Source: Bradysia coprophila (Eukaryota > Arthropoda > Insecta > Diptera > Sciaridae). From it: 64,000 bases of DNA. The translations under genes were made by a program, and so were the position numbers. Under the pieces are notes generated by a model, which saw only the letters and a program-made list of their open reading frames with translations, ran no database searches and had not been told where the DNA came from. Shown here one piece after another: positions 1 to 13,100 of the stretch (positions are counted from its first letter, which is position 1; every line of letters starts with the position of its first letter). The stretch lies in assembly GCF_014529535.1 (NCBI RefSeq), contig NW_023503983.1, positions 38,661-102,660 on the forward strand. Direction: 5' to 3'.

Positions 1-662
1 CCTTCCGCAAGACATACCGTACTGTCCTGCTGCTGTCTTCGGCTCGAAATACAACCTTCCCACACAGCTCAACAAAAAATGTACCAGCAAGTCACTAATT
101 TACTATTTATATACCTAAAAGTGTGAAAAGGTATCTCAGTTCGATGTCTCGTAAAAATCATAAAATTCATAAATACTCGTAGCCAACAATTTTATTTAAA
201 AAAAAAAAACTTGAACCGCTCTGCAAAACATGAGCTTAGCGACTTGTGTGCTACGCCACTCGGTCACTACGAGAACATATTTGCGAAGCCTTTTCGTTGT
301 GCAATTTATTCCATCGCCATATTCATAAATTGTAAATAAACACCAATACACACAAGACTGACTTGTGTCGATATTGCTACCGAATTTTTATCAAGTTGGA
401 CTGCTGTTAGTACAAAAACTGCCACAACGAAAATAAAATCAAAAAATTTTGTATAAAAATTCGAATGAAACACCTCAACACGTTTGCTAATCAATTTGTG
501 TTTTACATGAACAATTTCAATATCACAGCGTAGTTGATGTGGTTGATGTTCTGCCGGAACATTTTATTGTTGCAACAGTGTGAGTAAATCGTCAAATTAC
601 ACAAGATTGAAGATTGCAAGATGTTTTGATAACCGAAGGTATTTGCTATTTATCGTTCAGTG

Positions 663-741
663 GTGTACACCCTTGTGGTGTAGTGCGTAAGACGCACGAC
701 TGATGTTTTGCAGATCCCGTGTTCAAATCGCGCTGTGTACC
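663..741 (+). repeat. tRNA-like SINE head
   Basis: A Pol III-type tRNA-like unit. A box A-like stretch (GGTGTAGTGCGTAAGACG) is followed about 35 bases later by a box B-like GTTCAAATC. The ends GTACAC and GTGTAC can pair as an acceptor stem, and a T13 run follows directly, as expected for a Pol III terminator. The D and anticodon arms are imperfect, so it is more likely a tRNA-derived SINE than a working tRNA gene. Confidence 0.5.
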
Positions 742-902
742 GATTTTTTTTTTTTATTATTTATCGAATTTCGACAAAAAATATTCTCAAAATGCAGTGA
801 CTTATAAATAATGTTGCGCAATACACTGCCTAAACAATCGAGCGGAGATAAATCCACCGATCACAACCAAACAAATTGGCAATAATGTATTTGAATTCGG
901 CA

Positions 903-985
903 GCCCCAATGGCGTAGTGGGTTAGACGCTAGCTCGCAAAGAATTTGAGTTTAGTTGCTGCCAGTTCGATTCCCCAAATCGACAG
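903..985 (+). repeat. second tRNA-like SINE head
   Basis: A second tRNA-like unit lies 160 bases after the first. A box A-like TGGCGTAGTGGGTTAGACG and a box B AGTTCGATTCCCC (close to the GGTTCGANTCC consensus) are about 45 bases apart. The spacer is longer than in a normal tRNA without a variable arm, which favours a SINE. It is not a copy of the neighbouring unit. Confidence 0.5.
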
Positions 986-1455
986 TAATATTCCCTTGTC
1001 TTACACGTGTAATGACATTTACGGAATGATACACGTGTAGGATATAGATACAATTCTACACGTGTTGGCTTGCAAATATAATTCTTAGTAAGAGCTGGAG
1101 GGGCAATTTTTTTTTTATTCTGTTTGAATTTGTCCTATGGTTTGTCAATTTCACGACATGGGACAGGAAGCAACTAAACACAGATTGTTTTTATGCCAAT
1201 CGTTTGTCGAAGCTGGTGAAATCTAGTACATCTTTGGGAATTTTACTTGATTTCTGTAATTATATTAGTATGTTCTTCCGCGATTGCAGGTGTGAGCCAA
1301 GCAGAGTATGTGCTATTGCACACATTCAAAAATCGCAAACGCCGCGACGTCTGTTTTATCAATATTAGGAATTTCGTATATGTAACAAAATGAACTTTTG
1401 TTTTGTGAACCAGGGGTCGAAAATCAAATCCAATTTCTGATATCAAATCAATTTT

Positions 1456-1559
1456 GATCATCAATAAAGCAAGCGTATTTATCACATAATCGATGATCAA
1501 TTTGGCTGACCAGGATGATCATCGAGTATGTGATAGTTACGCTTGTTTCATTGATGATC
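1456..1559. repeat. 44-bp imperfect inverted repeat
   Basis: Two 44-base arms (1456-1499 and 1516-1559) are reverse complements with only a few mismatches, separated by 16 bases. Both arms begin and end with GATCATC/GATGATC. It is the only ordered structure seen in the otherwise featureless stretch 990-1820. It may be a small MITE remnant. Confidence 0.6.
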
Positions 1560-1820
1560 ACTATTGATTTCATTTTCATTTTCGAATCCTGCTGTGAACT
1601 GGTGTAAATAGATAGACAAAGTAGTGTTCCTTGTATCTTGTATACCTAGATGATATGGCTAGATCAAACCACAAATACCGTACACCCAACAATATGTTCT
1701 GGCAACCCCAGTAGAGCGTGCGTATTTGTGATTGATCCCTTAGTTTGAAAGTGTCAGTTTTTACGTTTTACTTTTAAATATTAGAAAATCAGCATTTCGT
1801 AACAAACTCAATTTTTTCAG

Positions 1821-2119
1821 CAAAACTGAATTTCATGGCACTGTCGGGCGAAACGAACATTTACCAGCTCAAACGAAACGACAATATTTACTATGACATA
1901 CAAGGCCAGTTACACATCTGTGACAAGAAAACTTGTATGTTTGTCATATGGACATCGAACCGATACAAAATGTTCATCGAAAGGGTCGAGAAAGATGATA
2001 ATTTCTTCAACGAAAAAATGAAGAATCGTCTGATTTCTTTTTATAACGATTGGTTGCTGCCCGAAATAATTGATCCGAGAATAAAAAGAGGAATGGCAAT
2101 CAGAGAGCCAAATAAATAA
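1821..2119 (+). CDS. YqaJ-like exonuclease, terminal exon only
   Basis: The exon follows a good 3' splice site (TTTTTTCAG, 1812-1820). It reads in frame through Met at 1835 to TAA at 2117-2119, about 99 residues. The segment KRNDNIYYDIQGQLHIC followed by an IERV block and FYNDWLLPEI matches the C-terminal half of YqaJ/lambda-exonuclease-type domains (YYxQxQGQL, IER, FWxxxLxxFYxxxLLPE). Such genes are common in arthropod genomes as transposon-derived copies. The upstream catalytic E-x-K motif should lie in an earlier exon, but I find none in 1-1800, so this is probably a fragment. The family assignment is from motif memory only. Confidence 0.5.
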
Positions 2120-3553
2120 AAATGTTTGTAAATATCATGATGTTGAATCGCATGTAAAGAAATATCGTCTGAATTACACATTACACTTTTCCGGAGGTGA
2201 CAATTTTCATTTCAGCAATCCCTAGAAAGTCAATGATGATCATCCATATTTGTTCAGTTTTATCTTAGCTAGTGAGTGTAAGCTTGATTTCTCTTGATTG
2301 AAGTATGTTAGTCAAAATTTTTGCTAAATTTTACATTATCAAAGGTCTAATTGAGGTGGATAGTGATTTGCAAACCTTGAGATAAAAATTTTGTTGAGCC
2401 AATATGCAGAGTAAATTCGTTGAGTACAAATTTTATAGAAATTATAGAAAAAGTTTTCGATTTCATTGAAAAACATTCTCCTTAGCCAGTTATGGATTTC
2501 ATCACTTCACTCGAAAACACCCAGATCATAATTTAGGTTTCATTGCAGATTTGTTTGCATTCAGTTTGTAAGTGATGTATCAACAATAAATGTAAGAAAA
2601 GGCAATTTGCATTGCTTGATGAGGTAAAGAAGAATTTATTCAGCGACTGGGAAGCTATACTTGGCGTTTTTGTTTTTGTGCAAACATCCAAAAAAATGTT
2701 GGAAAAGGCATTTTTGTGGAGCTACTGACCTCTACTCGGCTTTGTAAGTACTAAGTTCGTTCCTACTTTACAATATAACATGAACTATAAAGGAAATCCT
2801 TGTCAATTGAAACAACTAAAAAATTGTGCAATTATTTATATGAATGAACAGAACCATCCTCTTTATAATATGTTATTCTGATAAAAAAAACCAACTCGAA
2901 AATGCTCCTACGGTTTCCAAACGTATTTTATTTCAAAAATTTAAATTTGGTACGCGAAAATTCAGTGCGAATCATGTAAAATTCTTTTATTGAAATTGCA
3001 TACACCAAAAATAAGCGGTATACAACATCAGAAATATAATTTTTACGTGAATTGGCTTGAATTTTTCGTATTATATCGAAAATGTTCAGATCTAATTATA
3101 TAAGAAACATTTTAGTATTCACAGAATGTGTGCTAAAAAAAATTTACAGTGTAATCACCATATGTGCATACATTCGGGACATGTTACAAATGTCATCGAA
3201 TGAACGATATTTTTATTTTGGCTGGAATATTTTTATTTAGTTTGCGACTAATTTCTACTGTTTGACGCGATGTTTATGTTTGTTACGAGTAAGGTTTGAA
3301 CTTCCATATCGAAAAAGAGTAATTTCCAATCTATGCATGGACAATAATGGTCATAATTTCAACTTTAGTTCGTTGGGCCTGAGTACAATGGCCGTACGTG
3401 TAGAGCTTTTTTGGAATGCCGATTTTATTATTTTCTTGCGATTTTTCTAAAAAGTAGCCCAATGTCTGTATAATATAGACATTGAATTTTCATTTAGGCT
3501 AGCCATCGTTGAGTTATAGCCAGAAATAGACCTATTTTTCTATGTACTAAAAA
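2120..3553. other. non-coding stretch, nothing recognised
   Basis: AT-rich sequence with no convincing coding frame, RNA gene or ordered repeat. Open frames at 3262-3450 lack splice context and any family resemblance. A TATA-like box near 3458 and TTCATT at 3490 lie about 34 bases apart before the kinase ATG, but this is weak compared with the modules further right. Confidence 0.4.
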
Positions 3554-6500
3554 ATGGAAAATCGCCACCAAAACGGCGGTTTTCCTGAAGTGCTCTTAAG
3601 TGATTTTAAAGTAATTTCGTCGTTGGGTGAAGGGGGTTATGGGAAAGTTTATTTAGGAGTTAATGTGAAAGGACGTAATGGATTTAAAGAAAATGAATCC
3701 GTTGCGCTAAAGGCCATTCCGCGGAAGCATACCAAGAGCATTTCCCGGGAATTGAAGGTAAGTTTTCATGTGTTTCAGTGATTTGGTGTCCATATTTGAA
3801 TATTTTTTTGATATTTGACCAGATGAAATATCAAGTTGATATTTGACGAAATCAAATATCAAGTTGATATTTGACGAAATCAAATATCAAATTGATATTT
3901 GACGAGATGAAATATCAAATTGATATTTGACGAGATGAAATATCAAGTTGATATTTGCCAGATGAAATGTCAAATATGGATCATTCCATGCACGTTGAGT
4001 TTTACAAATAAGGGTGAATGGTAATGACGTATGAGCGAATGAATAATTAATCTTTAATGTGTGGATTGCATTCTCGAGTCAGAATTAAACATTTAGAACC
4101 TAGTACTTCGCACTCGATATTGTATTGTTGATTTTCTCGAACTAATAATTGCTTATGACTTGGGCAAAAGTTTTATTAGATAGATTAGTTTTAGATTCTT
4201 AATGTGTTTTTATTACTTGAAGCAGTATACTGCTATGTGTATAAGTATGTGCATGAGTATATGAATAATTCTTTGAAGCAAGAAATGATTGAACGTATCT
4301 GACTCGGAAACAAAAAAAAATTTCGCATCTTATAGTTGTGACTTTGATCCAACTATTGTAGCGTATGGTTTCTAAATTTTAAAATACACAAAATTTATTT
4401 AGGTCAATAATTTCAAAATATAAATAACAAGAATAATAGTCGCTACATGTGTAGTGAGTTGGTCAGGGCGCTCGCTCACAGGGCTAGATGCGCCACTGTT
4501 TGCAAGTAAGACAAATTAATCATTAAACTTCAATGTGTGATTGCTGTGTATGATAATTTAAACAAGCTTTGTGTTAGTGCTTTAATTATTGATGACTCGG
4601 GTAATAGTAATAGGTTCTCAATATGTATTTTATAAATGTATTTCAGTTTAGCTGTTTTCACTTCAGTGAAGGACCAGCTAAATAAACGATAATGATGTAG
4701 AGGAAGTGACAGACATTACTTCACATGAGAGTATGGGTATGGTAAGCTAGATACTGGCATTATTTGGTGTCGATTTTTTTAATTTGTTGTACAGGACGTC
4801 ACCAGGATCATTTTCAATCATGGGAATACAGGAAGTATTTTTAAGAAATTCTTTCCCCATTTGTTCAAAATTTTCCTTAAGTTTCCCAATGCGTCATATA
4901 GTAATCCACATCACCACAACAACTGTTTCCTTTCAAATTACATGTCAACCTCACATCAGATTAACATAGATCATGAACAAAGTTCAAAAATTTAGAACAA
5001 AATATCATAGATCAATCAAAATTCATCTCTCGTGACATAAACATAAATGAGTTTGAGTCTATAACTCAGTATAAATACCGTTAAGAAGATAGCGCTGCTG
5101 CAACATCCTAAAAAACGATGAAGGACTTAGTGACCTGTTCACATCTAACGCATTCGACGTCTTTTATTTTAGTTATTAAAAAATCTTCCGATCCATTCAC
5201 ATTTAACGCCGTAAGCATCAGACCGATGTCTGAACGGTCTCACTGTCTCGCGGTCATTTTCACTTCAATAGCGGATCTGGTTTTTACATAGGCTTACACG
5301 CTGGGAAGAGTTGGGATCGCGATTAGGACCTCCGCAATTATCTCCTAGCAGATCACGCCTCTTCGACCGGTCCTACGTTCACAAACTCAACATATCCTTT
5401 CTTTCCGATTAATGTCGATTTTCAAATGAACTCTTTGTCACGTCCACACAGAATGGTATTTTTGCTTTCATGCGTACCTGAAATGTGATTCCAACGTTTA
5501 TTCAATTGACTCCAATGAATGTGACTCCAATGTTTACTCAATGGCAACGGTCCATCTGAGTACCATTTGAGTTGGTGGAATGAAGTGTAGAGTTATTGAA
5601 TGGGTAGCGAACCCACATGAAGACTAGTTTCACTCCAAATATTACGTTTGAGTGTAGTATCATTACAAACACAAGCCCGATTTACAAACTCTGTGTTCGC
5701 TCAACAAATCATGAACAAAATTACGATTCACTCTGATTATAATGCAACTATTCCATTCATTACTATTCCATTCATTACTATTCCATTCATTACTATTCCA
5801 TTCATTATTCAACTATTCCATTCATTAACCCTTCATTAACCATTGAAAAACTGAAACTTCTTGATGTGCACGAAGAGCAAAATTCAACTTCCTTTAAGAG
5901 CTCTCCAAGAGACCACAGTTTTGCTTTTTCTAACTGATATTGATAGTTGAATTTTGGTCTGCCTGCACCTTTAATACCTTCGCTACAATTTTTACTATTT
6001 CTCTTCAGAACTTGCGAAAAGTGAAAGGTGAAAAATTCCTTTCACAATTGTATGGAGTCATCGTGAACCAAGTAACTATCTGGATGGTTATGGAATACCA
6101 GCAAAACGGCAGCTTACTGGATTACATGAACAGTCGACCAGACAATATTCCGGTGGAGCAAGCGCAACAGATTATTGTGGATATGTGCATTGGGCTTCAT
6201 CATTTGCATTCGATGTCAATAATACATGGCGACATGAAACCCGAAAATGTTTTACTGAATGGTCGAATGCGTGCTCAGTTAGCAGATTTTGGCATGAGTC
6301 TGCCCATCGAACCTGGTCGGTTTTACAACAACGTTTGGGGCACAGTGGACTACCAGGCCCCCGAACAACTTATCCAGAATGGCCTGTGGGACGAGCGCGT
6401 CGACTATTTTGTGGTTGGTATCATTTACGTTATGATGACCGCAGGAATTCATCCATTCGGTGTCATCGAAAACGAAATCAAAACAAACACAATGGCATTG

Positions 6501-7775
6501 CAGTATCGAATGCCGGAAGTCCCGGCTAACGGATGCTTGTTTATACATTCGACATTATGCATCATGGAACACCGGTTGGATCATTCCACAGTGCTCAATC
6601 ATCAGTTCATCCGTCCATTCGTGAACGTGGCGAGAGGAACATATTCGAAGGACACTGTCATAATTCCGAACGTCGGCGACATAGAGTTCATCGACAATCA
6701 ATATTTTTTCGGGAAAGTCACAGGTTTGGAGGTGAGTCACCCCTTTAAAAATTATTGACAGATTCATAGCCTGCAAAGTAATTTTCTTATGAAATTGTAG
6801 GAGCCCACACTGTGCACTACTATAAATGCCGGCACGCAGACGTCCTGGATCGATAGTAACATCGACTGGCAGGCAATTGAGACAGAACTTTCGATTATGA
6901 TGCCGCCGCCAGAGACCACTGTGAGTCAATATTACATTTTAAGGGGTCATTCAAATAGTGCGCACGCTGTCGAAGGAGGAGGGGGGTCAGACGAAAGAGT
7001 GCGCTTCATACATTTTGAATTTTTATTCCATGTATTTTCGCGTGCAAGGGGGAGGGGGGTCTAAAAATCGGCATTTTTAGCGTGCGTGAAGTAATAGATT
7101 CGTACATTTGTCTTATTGCAGGCACAAGTGACTTCAACGTCCATGCAAAGTATCGGTTCACAGAAAAACGAGCTGTATGGGAGTGGATCCAATGTAATTG
7201 TCATTGATGTTCCTGTTATCCAGTCATTTGTGAGTCATTAATTTCTAAATTTTATTATGGTTAGGTTCTCAATTTAAATTGAATGTGCTATAATTGTAAC
7301 AGGACATTGCAACACAAAAAACTGCAACTTTCGAAAAGATGGAGATTTCCTGTTACGAGCAGACCGTGTCCGATGATGAACCGGTTGTTTCCGCTGACGA
7401 ATTTTTAGTGGACCGCACTGGAATGGATTTCAATGAAAACAAGAAGATCAGCAACAAGGTGAGTTCCATTCAAATTCATGTTTCAAAAATCACTTCATTC
7501 ATCATGCCTCATAATGATTTTCATAATTTCAGAAATTACGGGCTGGACTGTGTCTGCTGAAAGACGAAATGAAGAAATACATTCAAAAAACAACATTGGC
7601 GAGAAGCTCACAAATAGTTTGGTTTCAGTCGTTCTTCCACATTCGATGCTGTGCGTGCCGTAAACTGATCAAGACGAGAGAAAAGTACAGAGGTGTGAAG
7701 GACGTCAATGTTAATTGGTCGGCGCTGCCGTTCCGCTATCATTTTGCGAAACACCTACCGAAAAAAAATCGTTAA
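3554..7775 (+). CDS. non-RD Ser/Thr kinase with C-terminal CCHH zinc finger (6 exons)
   Basis: Predicted exons: 3554-3757, 6009-6731, 6801-6920, 7122-7229, 7303-7458 and 7533-7775. All junctions are phase 0 with GT-AG ends, giving 517 aa. The kinase domain is complete: glycine loop GEGGYGKV (25-32), Lys53 in VALK, catalytic HGDMKPEN (141-148), DFG (161-163) and an APEQL segment. The Arg before the catalytic Asp is Gly, so this is a non-RD kinase, a class often working without activation-loop phosphorylation. A Ser/Thr/acidic linker (310-440) leads to a finger made by C476-x2-C479 and H507-x3-H511. Substrate unknown. The second kinase in this window (minus strand, 44.7-46.9 kb) has the same domain order. 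Intron 1 is long (2.25 kb) and carries a 28-bp repeat array; intron 3 holds a MITE. A polyadenylation-type AATAAA lies near 7888. Confidence 0.85.
3810..3970. repeat. 28-bp GATATTTGAC tandem array in kinase intron 1
   Basis: About six units of a 28-base repeat. Each contains GATATTTGAC and its partial reverse complement CAAATATC, so every unit can form a hairpin. The units differ mainly at GAAATC versus GAGATG. The array carries many TATC/GATA cores, like the promoter modules of the 13-49 kb genes, but without a TATA box. Confidence 0.75.
3971..5745. other. rest of kinase intron 1
   Basis: No second gene is recognised inside this intron. A short tRNA-like patch around 4447-4490 (GTGTAGTGAGTTGGTCAGGGC) may be a SINE remnant, but it lacks a convincing box B. 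Open frames at 4784-4969 and 5648-5839 show no family features. Confidence 0.35.
5746..5832 (+). repeat. 15-bp tandem repeat CTATTCCATTCATTA
   Basis: Five to six direct copies of a 15-base unit inside kinase intron 1, about 180 bases before the exon 2 acceptor. A simple repeat with no coding value. Confidence 0.8.
6941..7100. mobile_element. MITE in kinase intron 3
   Basis: Begins AAGGGGTCATTCAAATAGTG and ends near GCGTGCGTGAAGTAATAG, enclosing G-rich stretches (GGAGGAGGGGGGTC). The left end matches the element at 17876-18409 (AGGGGTCATTCAAGTAGTAC), so both belong to one MITE family. The right end is degenerate. Confidence 0.6.
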
Positions 7776-9090
7776 TTCATAGAGCTACACCTATATCCCT
7801 TTCGTATAACAATTGATTGTTCCTTTGTTTTTAAACCTTGTATATAATGTTTTCATAACCATTTCATAACACTTGTTAATCGTTGATAATAAACAGAAAA
7901 AATTCTAAATTTTGATTGAATTGAAGTTGAATTAAGGGCCGTATGAAGAATACATCGCCAGACGGTAGGTCGTGTCTGCATAAGTTGAAGAAAATTTGGA
8001 AGATAAATATCATCTAGCGAATAATTGTAATTGGGAGCGAGCGGAGCGAAAATTTTTGATGAGATCCTAGTCAAACTAAAAGTTCTAGCCAAATCCTTTC
8101 TTTTAATATTTTTTCTGACACAATCTAGCGCACCCCTAAAGGGATTTTTAGGGATAGGTAGACCCACAAATACACAGTGAAAAACATTGATGAAAAACTT
8201 CTCATTTAGTCATTTTCATTCTGTGATTCTACTACTTCAATTTTTTTTTTAAATTCTAACATTTGAGAACCCGATATTTCTTTTGATAAGGAATTCATCC
8301 CGACCTTTAAAAACAAACACACAAATCATGAAAATCGATACAAATGTAATCAATTTAGCGTTGCAACGTTGAATTAATTTAGCATTGTACACAATTGACG
8401 TAGATTTGCGGTGGATAGGTCAAGAATTTTGTATGGTAAAAAATAATTATTCTGTATGGACAAATCGTAAGATTCGGTACGCATTTTGTGTATATGCAAT
8501 GAACAAACGACGGACAATATTTAAGGATCTTAGCTCATGGCCGTATTTTGATTCTTGCATTGTCAATACTTTACACATGAAGCCAAATTCATCACACTCT
8601 CGAGAGTGCATTCTCAACGTCAATGCATTCTCTCAAAAATAGGCCATATGATACGTTCATGTATTATATGAAGGGAAGCTGTGACGAAATTCCATTCCCA
8701 ATATATAAAATGAGAATAACCAATGCAAGGCATGGAAGTTGCATTACAAAAATTATAGATGATAAGCGAGCCTCTCGTATGAAAATGTCAAAACAATTAG
8801 TGAACGAAAAGTATAAATATATTGTAATATCCTTAAAAATGTTAAGGAAGTTTACGCTAGAAGAAAGAAATAAAGTGGAACAATTTAGTGGTAGAAGAGG
8901 TGTGCATACTTGAGGGGTAGTGTGTGGTCACACTGTGATGAATCTCACGTAGTATTTAGGAATTGAAAGATACATACACAAGAAATGTTATTACTTTCAT
9001 GATTCACTTACTAACATTAAATGATACTATTTTTACCATCTATGCATGCGATAGAGCGCTCTTTCCCAGATTCAAAGTCGTATGTGCAGA
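7776..9090. other. intergenic, no supported gene
   Basis: Kinase 3' region followed by AT-rich sequence. Open frames at 8385-8913 show no domain, signal or splice pattern I recognise. A GAGCGAGCGGAGCG patch near 8035 resembles low-complexity repeats seen at 34070. Confidence 0.35.
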
Positions 9091-9751
9091 AATCATTTCT
9101 TCTTCTTCTTCTTTTTCAGCCTGTTTCTATCCACTGCTGGATGTAGGCCTCTCCAACTTCTTTCCATTTCGTACGATCCATTGCCATTTGCTGCCAGTTT
9201 GTACCTGCAATATTCTTAATTCCGTTTGTCCATCTCTCTGGTGGTCTACCTATAGCTCGTCTTTTATATAGTCGCCAGTTCATGATCTTTTTGGTCCAAC
9301 GTTCGTCTGTCCTTCTTGCAATATGTCCCGCCCAGCTCCATTTCAGAGATGCTATTCTTTCCATGACATCAACGACCCTGGTTTGTTGTCGAATCCATTG
9401 ATTCGTCATTCTGTCTCTGAGTGTTATTCCGAGCATACTCCGTTCCATGGCTCTTTGTGTCACTCTCAATTTATCTTCGGATGCTTTTGTTAAAGTTAAC
9501 GTTTCCGCCCCATAAGTGAGCACTGGAAGGACACAAGTGTCGAAAACTTTGCGTTTCAGACTATTATTCATTTTGCTTTTGAAAATTAGTCTGAGTTTTC
9601 CGAACGCTGCCCATGCAAGACCAATCCTACGTCTTATTTCTGCAGTTTGGTTGTCCAGACCTAACTTCAGTTTATGTCCTAGATATACATAGCTGTCGAC
9701 TCGTTCAATGACAGTGTCACCAATTTTGATTTCTCTATCGTCCCCAATATT
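9091..9751 (-). mobile_element. 5'-truncated RTE-clade retrotransposon
   Basis: Nearly identical to the 3' end of the full-length element at 10190-13555 and in the same orientation. It keeps the C-terminal ~210 codons (from NIGDDRE to the stop at 9116-9118) and the GAA-type microsatellite tail (TTCTTC repeats at 9095-9112 on the plus strand). It breaks off near 9751. Truncation at the 5' end is the usual product of target-primed reverse transcription. Confidence 0.9.
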
Positions 9752-9828
9752 ACCAATAAATTGATGAGTTATTGTACTAATACAGAAATAGATAATCAAT
9801 GGCGGATACGACTCATTTCACGTTATAA

Positions 9829-10050
9829 TTATTTGGTATTTGCATCTATCTTGGATGTGGTTGTATTAACTGGTACCATAGTTGGGAAAACAGGATACTC
9901 GCAACAATAATGACATTTAATTTTTTCCTTCGGACGAGAAACACTTTTAACTATATTGTCCATAGGACTCATTGTTGTTTTATGAGGCATGGTTGATGAA
10001 ATGGAATCTTCGCGACAATAATGGCAATTTTTTTTTCATTCGATTTTTCT
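9829..10050 (-). pseudogene. relic of CHYC-repeat gene
   Basis: The minus strand reads about 70 codons with two CxxC knuckles, CHYCRED and CHYCCEY, separated by a linker containing SPMDNIVKSVSRP, ending at TAA (9829-9831). This matches the repeat of the intact CHYC gene at 31577-31113 (MDNTAERVTRSD then CHYCREY). A stop lies just upstream of the first knuckle and no start is visible. The relic is squeezed between a truncated and a full-length RTE copy. Confidence 0.65.
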
Positions 10051-10189
10051 TTAGTGTTATCCCCGGAACTTTTGCAAAGTGACAAAGTTTTCGCATTTTT
10101 CTCATTAAAGCTAATCGGCTTTATATAAAATTTTATATAAACTAGTTAAGTTAAGAATTTCATCAATATACGTCGAATAATTATATTGA

Positions 10190-13100
10190 TTATTCTTCTT
10201 CTTCTTCTTTTTCAGCCTGTTTCTATCCACTGCTGGATGTAGGCCTCTCCAACTTCTTTCCATTTCGTACGATCCATTGCCATTTGCTGCCAGTTTGTAC
10301 CTGCAATATTCTTAATTCCGTTTGTCCATCTCTCTGGTGGTCTACCTATAGCTCGTCTTTTATATGGTCGCCAGTTCATGATGTTTTTGGTCCAACGTTC
10401 GTCTGTCCTTCTTGCAATATGTCCCGCCCAGCTCCATTTCAGAGATGCTATTCTTTCCATGACATCAACGACCCTGGTTTGTTGTCGAATCCATTGATTC
10501 GTCATTCTGTCTCTGAGTGTTATTCCAAGCATACTCCGTTCCATGGCTCTTTGTGTCACTCTCAATTTTTCTTCGGATGCTTTCGTTAAAGTTAACGTTT
10601 CCGCTCCATAAGTGAGCACTGGAAGGACACAAGTGTCGAAAACTTTGCGTTTCAGACTATTATTCATTTTGCTTTTGAAAATGAGTCTGAGTTTTCCGAA
10701 CGCTGCCCATGCAAGACCAATCCTACGTCTTATTTCTGCAGTTTGGTTGTCCAGACCTAACTTCAGTTTATGTCCTAGATATACATAGCTGTCGACTCGT
10801 TCAATGACAGTGTCACCAATTTTGATTTCTCTATCGTCCCCGATGTTGGTCATGACTTTTGTTTTCGATAAGTTCATCTTGAGGCCAACTTTGTTTGCCT
10901 CTTCACTTAACTGTTGTAGCATAAGCTGAGCCTGACCTAGATTCGCTGCTATCGGTACAATGTCATCAGCGAAGCGGAGATTGCTCAGGTACTCTCCATT
11001 TATCTTTATTCCCATTTTACTCCAGTTTAACTTCCTAAAAACACTCTGCAGAATCGCCGTGAATAATTTCGGTGAAATGGTGTCACCCTGCCTTACACCT
11101 CGGCCAATTCTGAATTTCTCCGTGCTCTTATGAAGTTTTATACATGAAGTAGCATTTTTGTACACATATCGAATTGTGTTGGAGTACCTTGAGTCTACTC
11201 TACATTCGTCTAATGCGTCCAATATCGACCATGTTTCCACTGAATCGAAAGCTTTTTCGAAGTCTATGAATAGCAAGACTATGTCGATGTTGTATTCACG
11301 ACACTTCTCAATAAGCGTTCTCATCACTTGCAAATGGTCGTTTGTGCTGAAACCAGATCTGAAAGCAGCTTGTTCAACAGGTTGGTAGAAGTCGAACTTG
11401 TTAGTGTTCCTCTTCGTAATGATTTTCATAAACAACTTGTAGAGTGTTGACAATAGGCTTATGGGTCGGTAATTTTCCAGCTTTGTTATGTCTCCTTTTT
11501 TATGCAGCAATGTAATTACCGCATTTTCCCAAGCTTCTGGTACTTCTTCCCATTGGAGACATTGATTAAACAAAGCCGTGATTGCCTTTAATAAGGAGTC
11601 TCCACCTAGTTTAATGGCTTCCACTGGAACACCATCTTCTCCGGGAGACTTTTTGTTTTTCATCTCGGCTACTGCGGCCTTGACTTCATCAACAGTTATG
11701 TCGGGCATATCCTCCGATCCCACGTTTCTTATTTTTGGTCTATCTTCGGTTTCTTCCGTTGGACTCTGTCTTGCTGAAGAAAACAAATTCTCATAAAATT
11801 CTGTTGCAATATTTAATATCGCATTTCGATCCGTTTGGATCGTTCCTGTTTTGTCTCGTAATTTGAAGATTTCTTTTTTGGCGTTTGTCATTTTTCTCCG
11901 TAGGACTTTCATATTGCAGTTAGCTTCAATTATGTTTTGAGCCAATTGGACATTATATTTTCTTTCATCTGATCTCCTTGCTTTGTTGATACTTTTAGAC
12001 AGGTTCCGGTATTCCACCGAATCTCGTCCTCCGTTTTTTACCAACTCTGCTCTGCTTGCGATCAGGTCTAATGTTTCTCTGCTGAGTTTTGATTCTTTTC
12101 CTTGGACGGATTTGCATTTGGATTTCATGAAACCCATTATTGTATCGACGATTTTGGTATTCAATTCGTCCAATGTTTCACATTGATTGTTGACGTTATC
12201 TAATTCGGCAGTCATTTTCGTAGCAAATTCTTCATTTTGTGTGTAAAGCCGTTGTACGTCAATCCTTTCACTTTTTTGAACTAGTTGTGATCTTTGAAAT
12301 CTGGTATTTAACGTGACTCTTGCACGAACCATTCGGTGATCACTACCTGTTGAAAAATTGTTTAGGACCGTAAAGTTCTTAACGGTTGACTTACAGCCAG
12401 TTATGATGTAATCGATCTCATTTTTCGTTACACCATCTGCACTAGCCCAAGTCCATTTACGTTGAGGCTTTCCTGCAAAAAATGAATTCATTGCGTACAA
12501 ATTGTGTTGCTGTAGGAAGTTGAGTAAAACATTTCCACGCTCATTTCTTTGGTCGTTGCTAAAACTGCCAATAGAAACTTCGGAGTCTTCTTCTCGTTTT
12601 CCCAGCTTCGCATTGAAATCACCGATGAGATATTGGTAATGTGATGGGTTTTCGTCCAGAGCTTTCTCGACATCTTCATAGAATCTTTCTACTTCTTCGT
12701 CATCATGGGTGGACGTGGGTGCGTAAACCTGAATTAATTTGACACTGTATCTGTTATTTATCTTCAGGCTTACGTATATCACTCGATCGGATATGCTTTT
12801 CGTGTGAGTTATGCGATCCGACCACCGCTTGTTTATGAACAATCCGACACCGTGCATCAGCATCTGACTATCACTTCCTCGGTAGAAGAATGTATGCCCT
12901 GATTGTAATTTCAGGCATTCCTCTCCAGGTTTTCTCACTTCGCTCACTCCCACAACATCCCATTTTATCTTTTCTAGCTCTTCTTCCATTTCTTGCATTT
13001 TTTGTCTTGACGACAATGTTCTGGCATTATATGTGGCAATGTATAATTCGTTGTGGCTTCGTTTGAAGGTTTTTAGCATTAAAACACCACGCTTGCTACT

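Noticed and set aside
663..741. Functional tRNA gene
   Set aside because: The anticodon arm and D arm do not fold well and a second, different tRNA-like unit is next to it; SINE is the better call.
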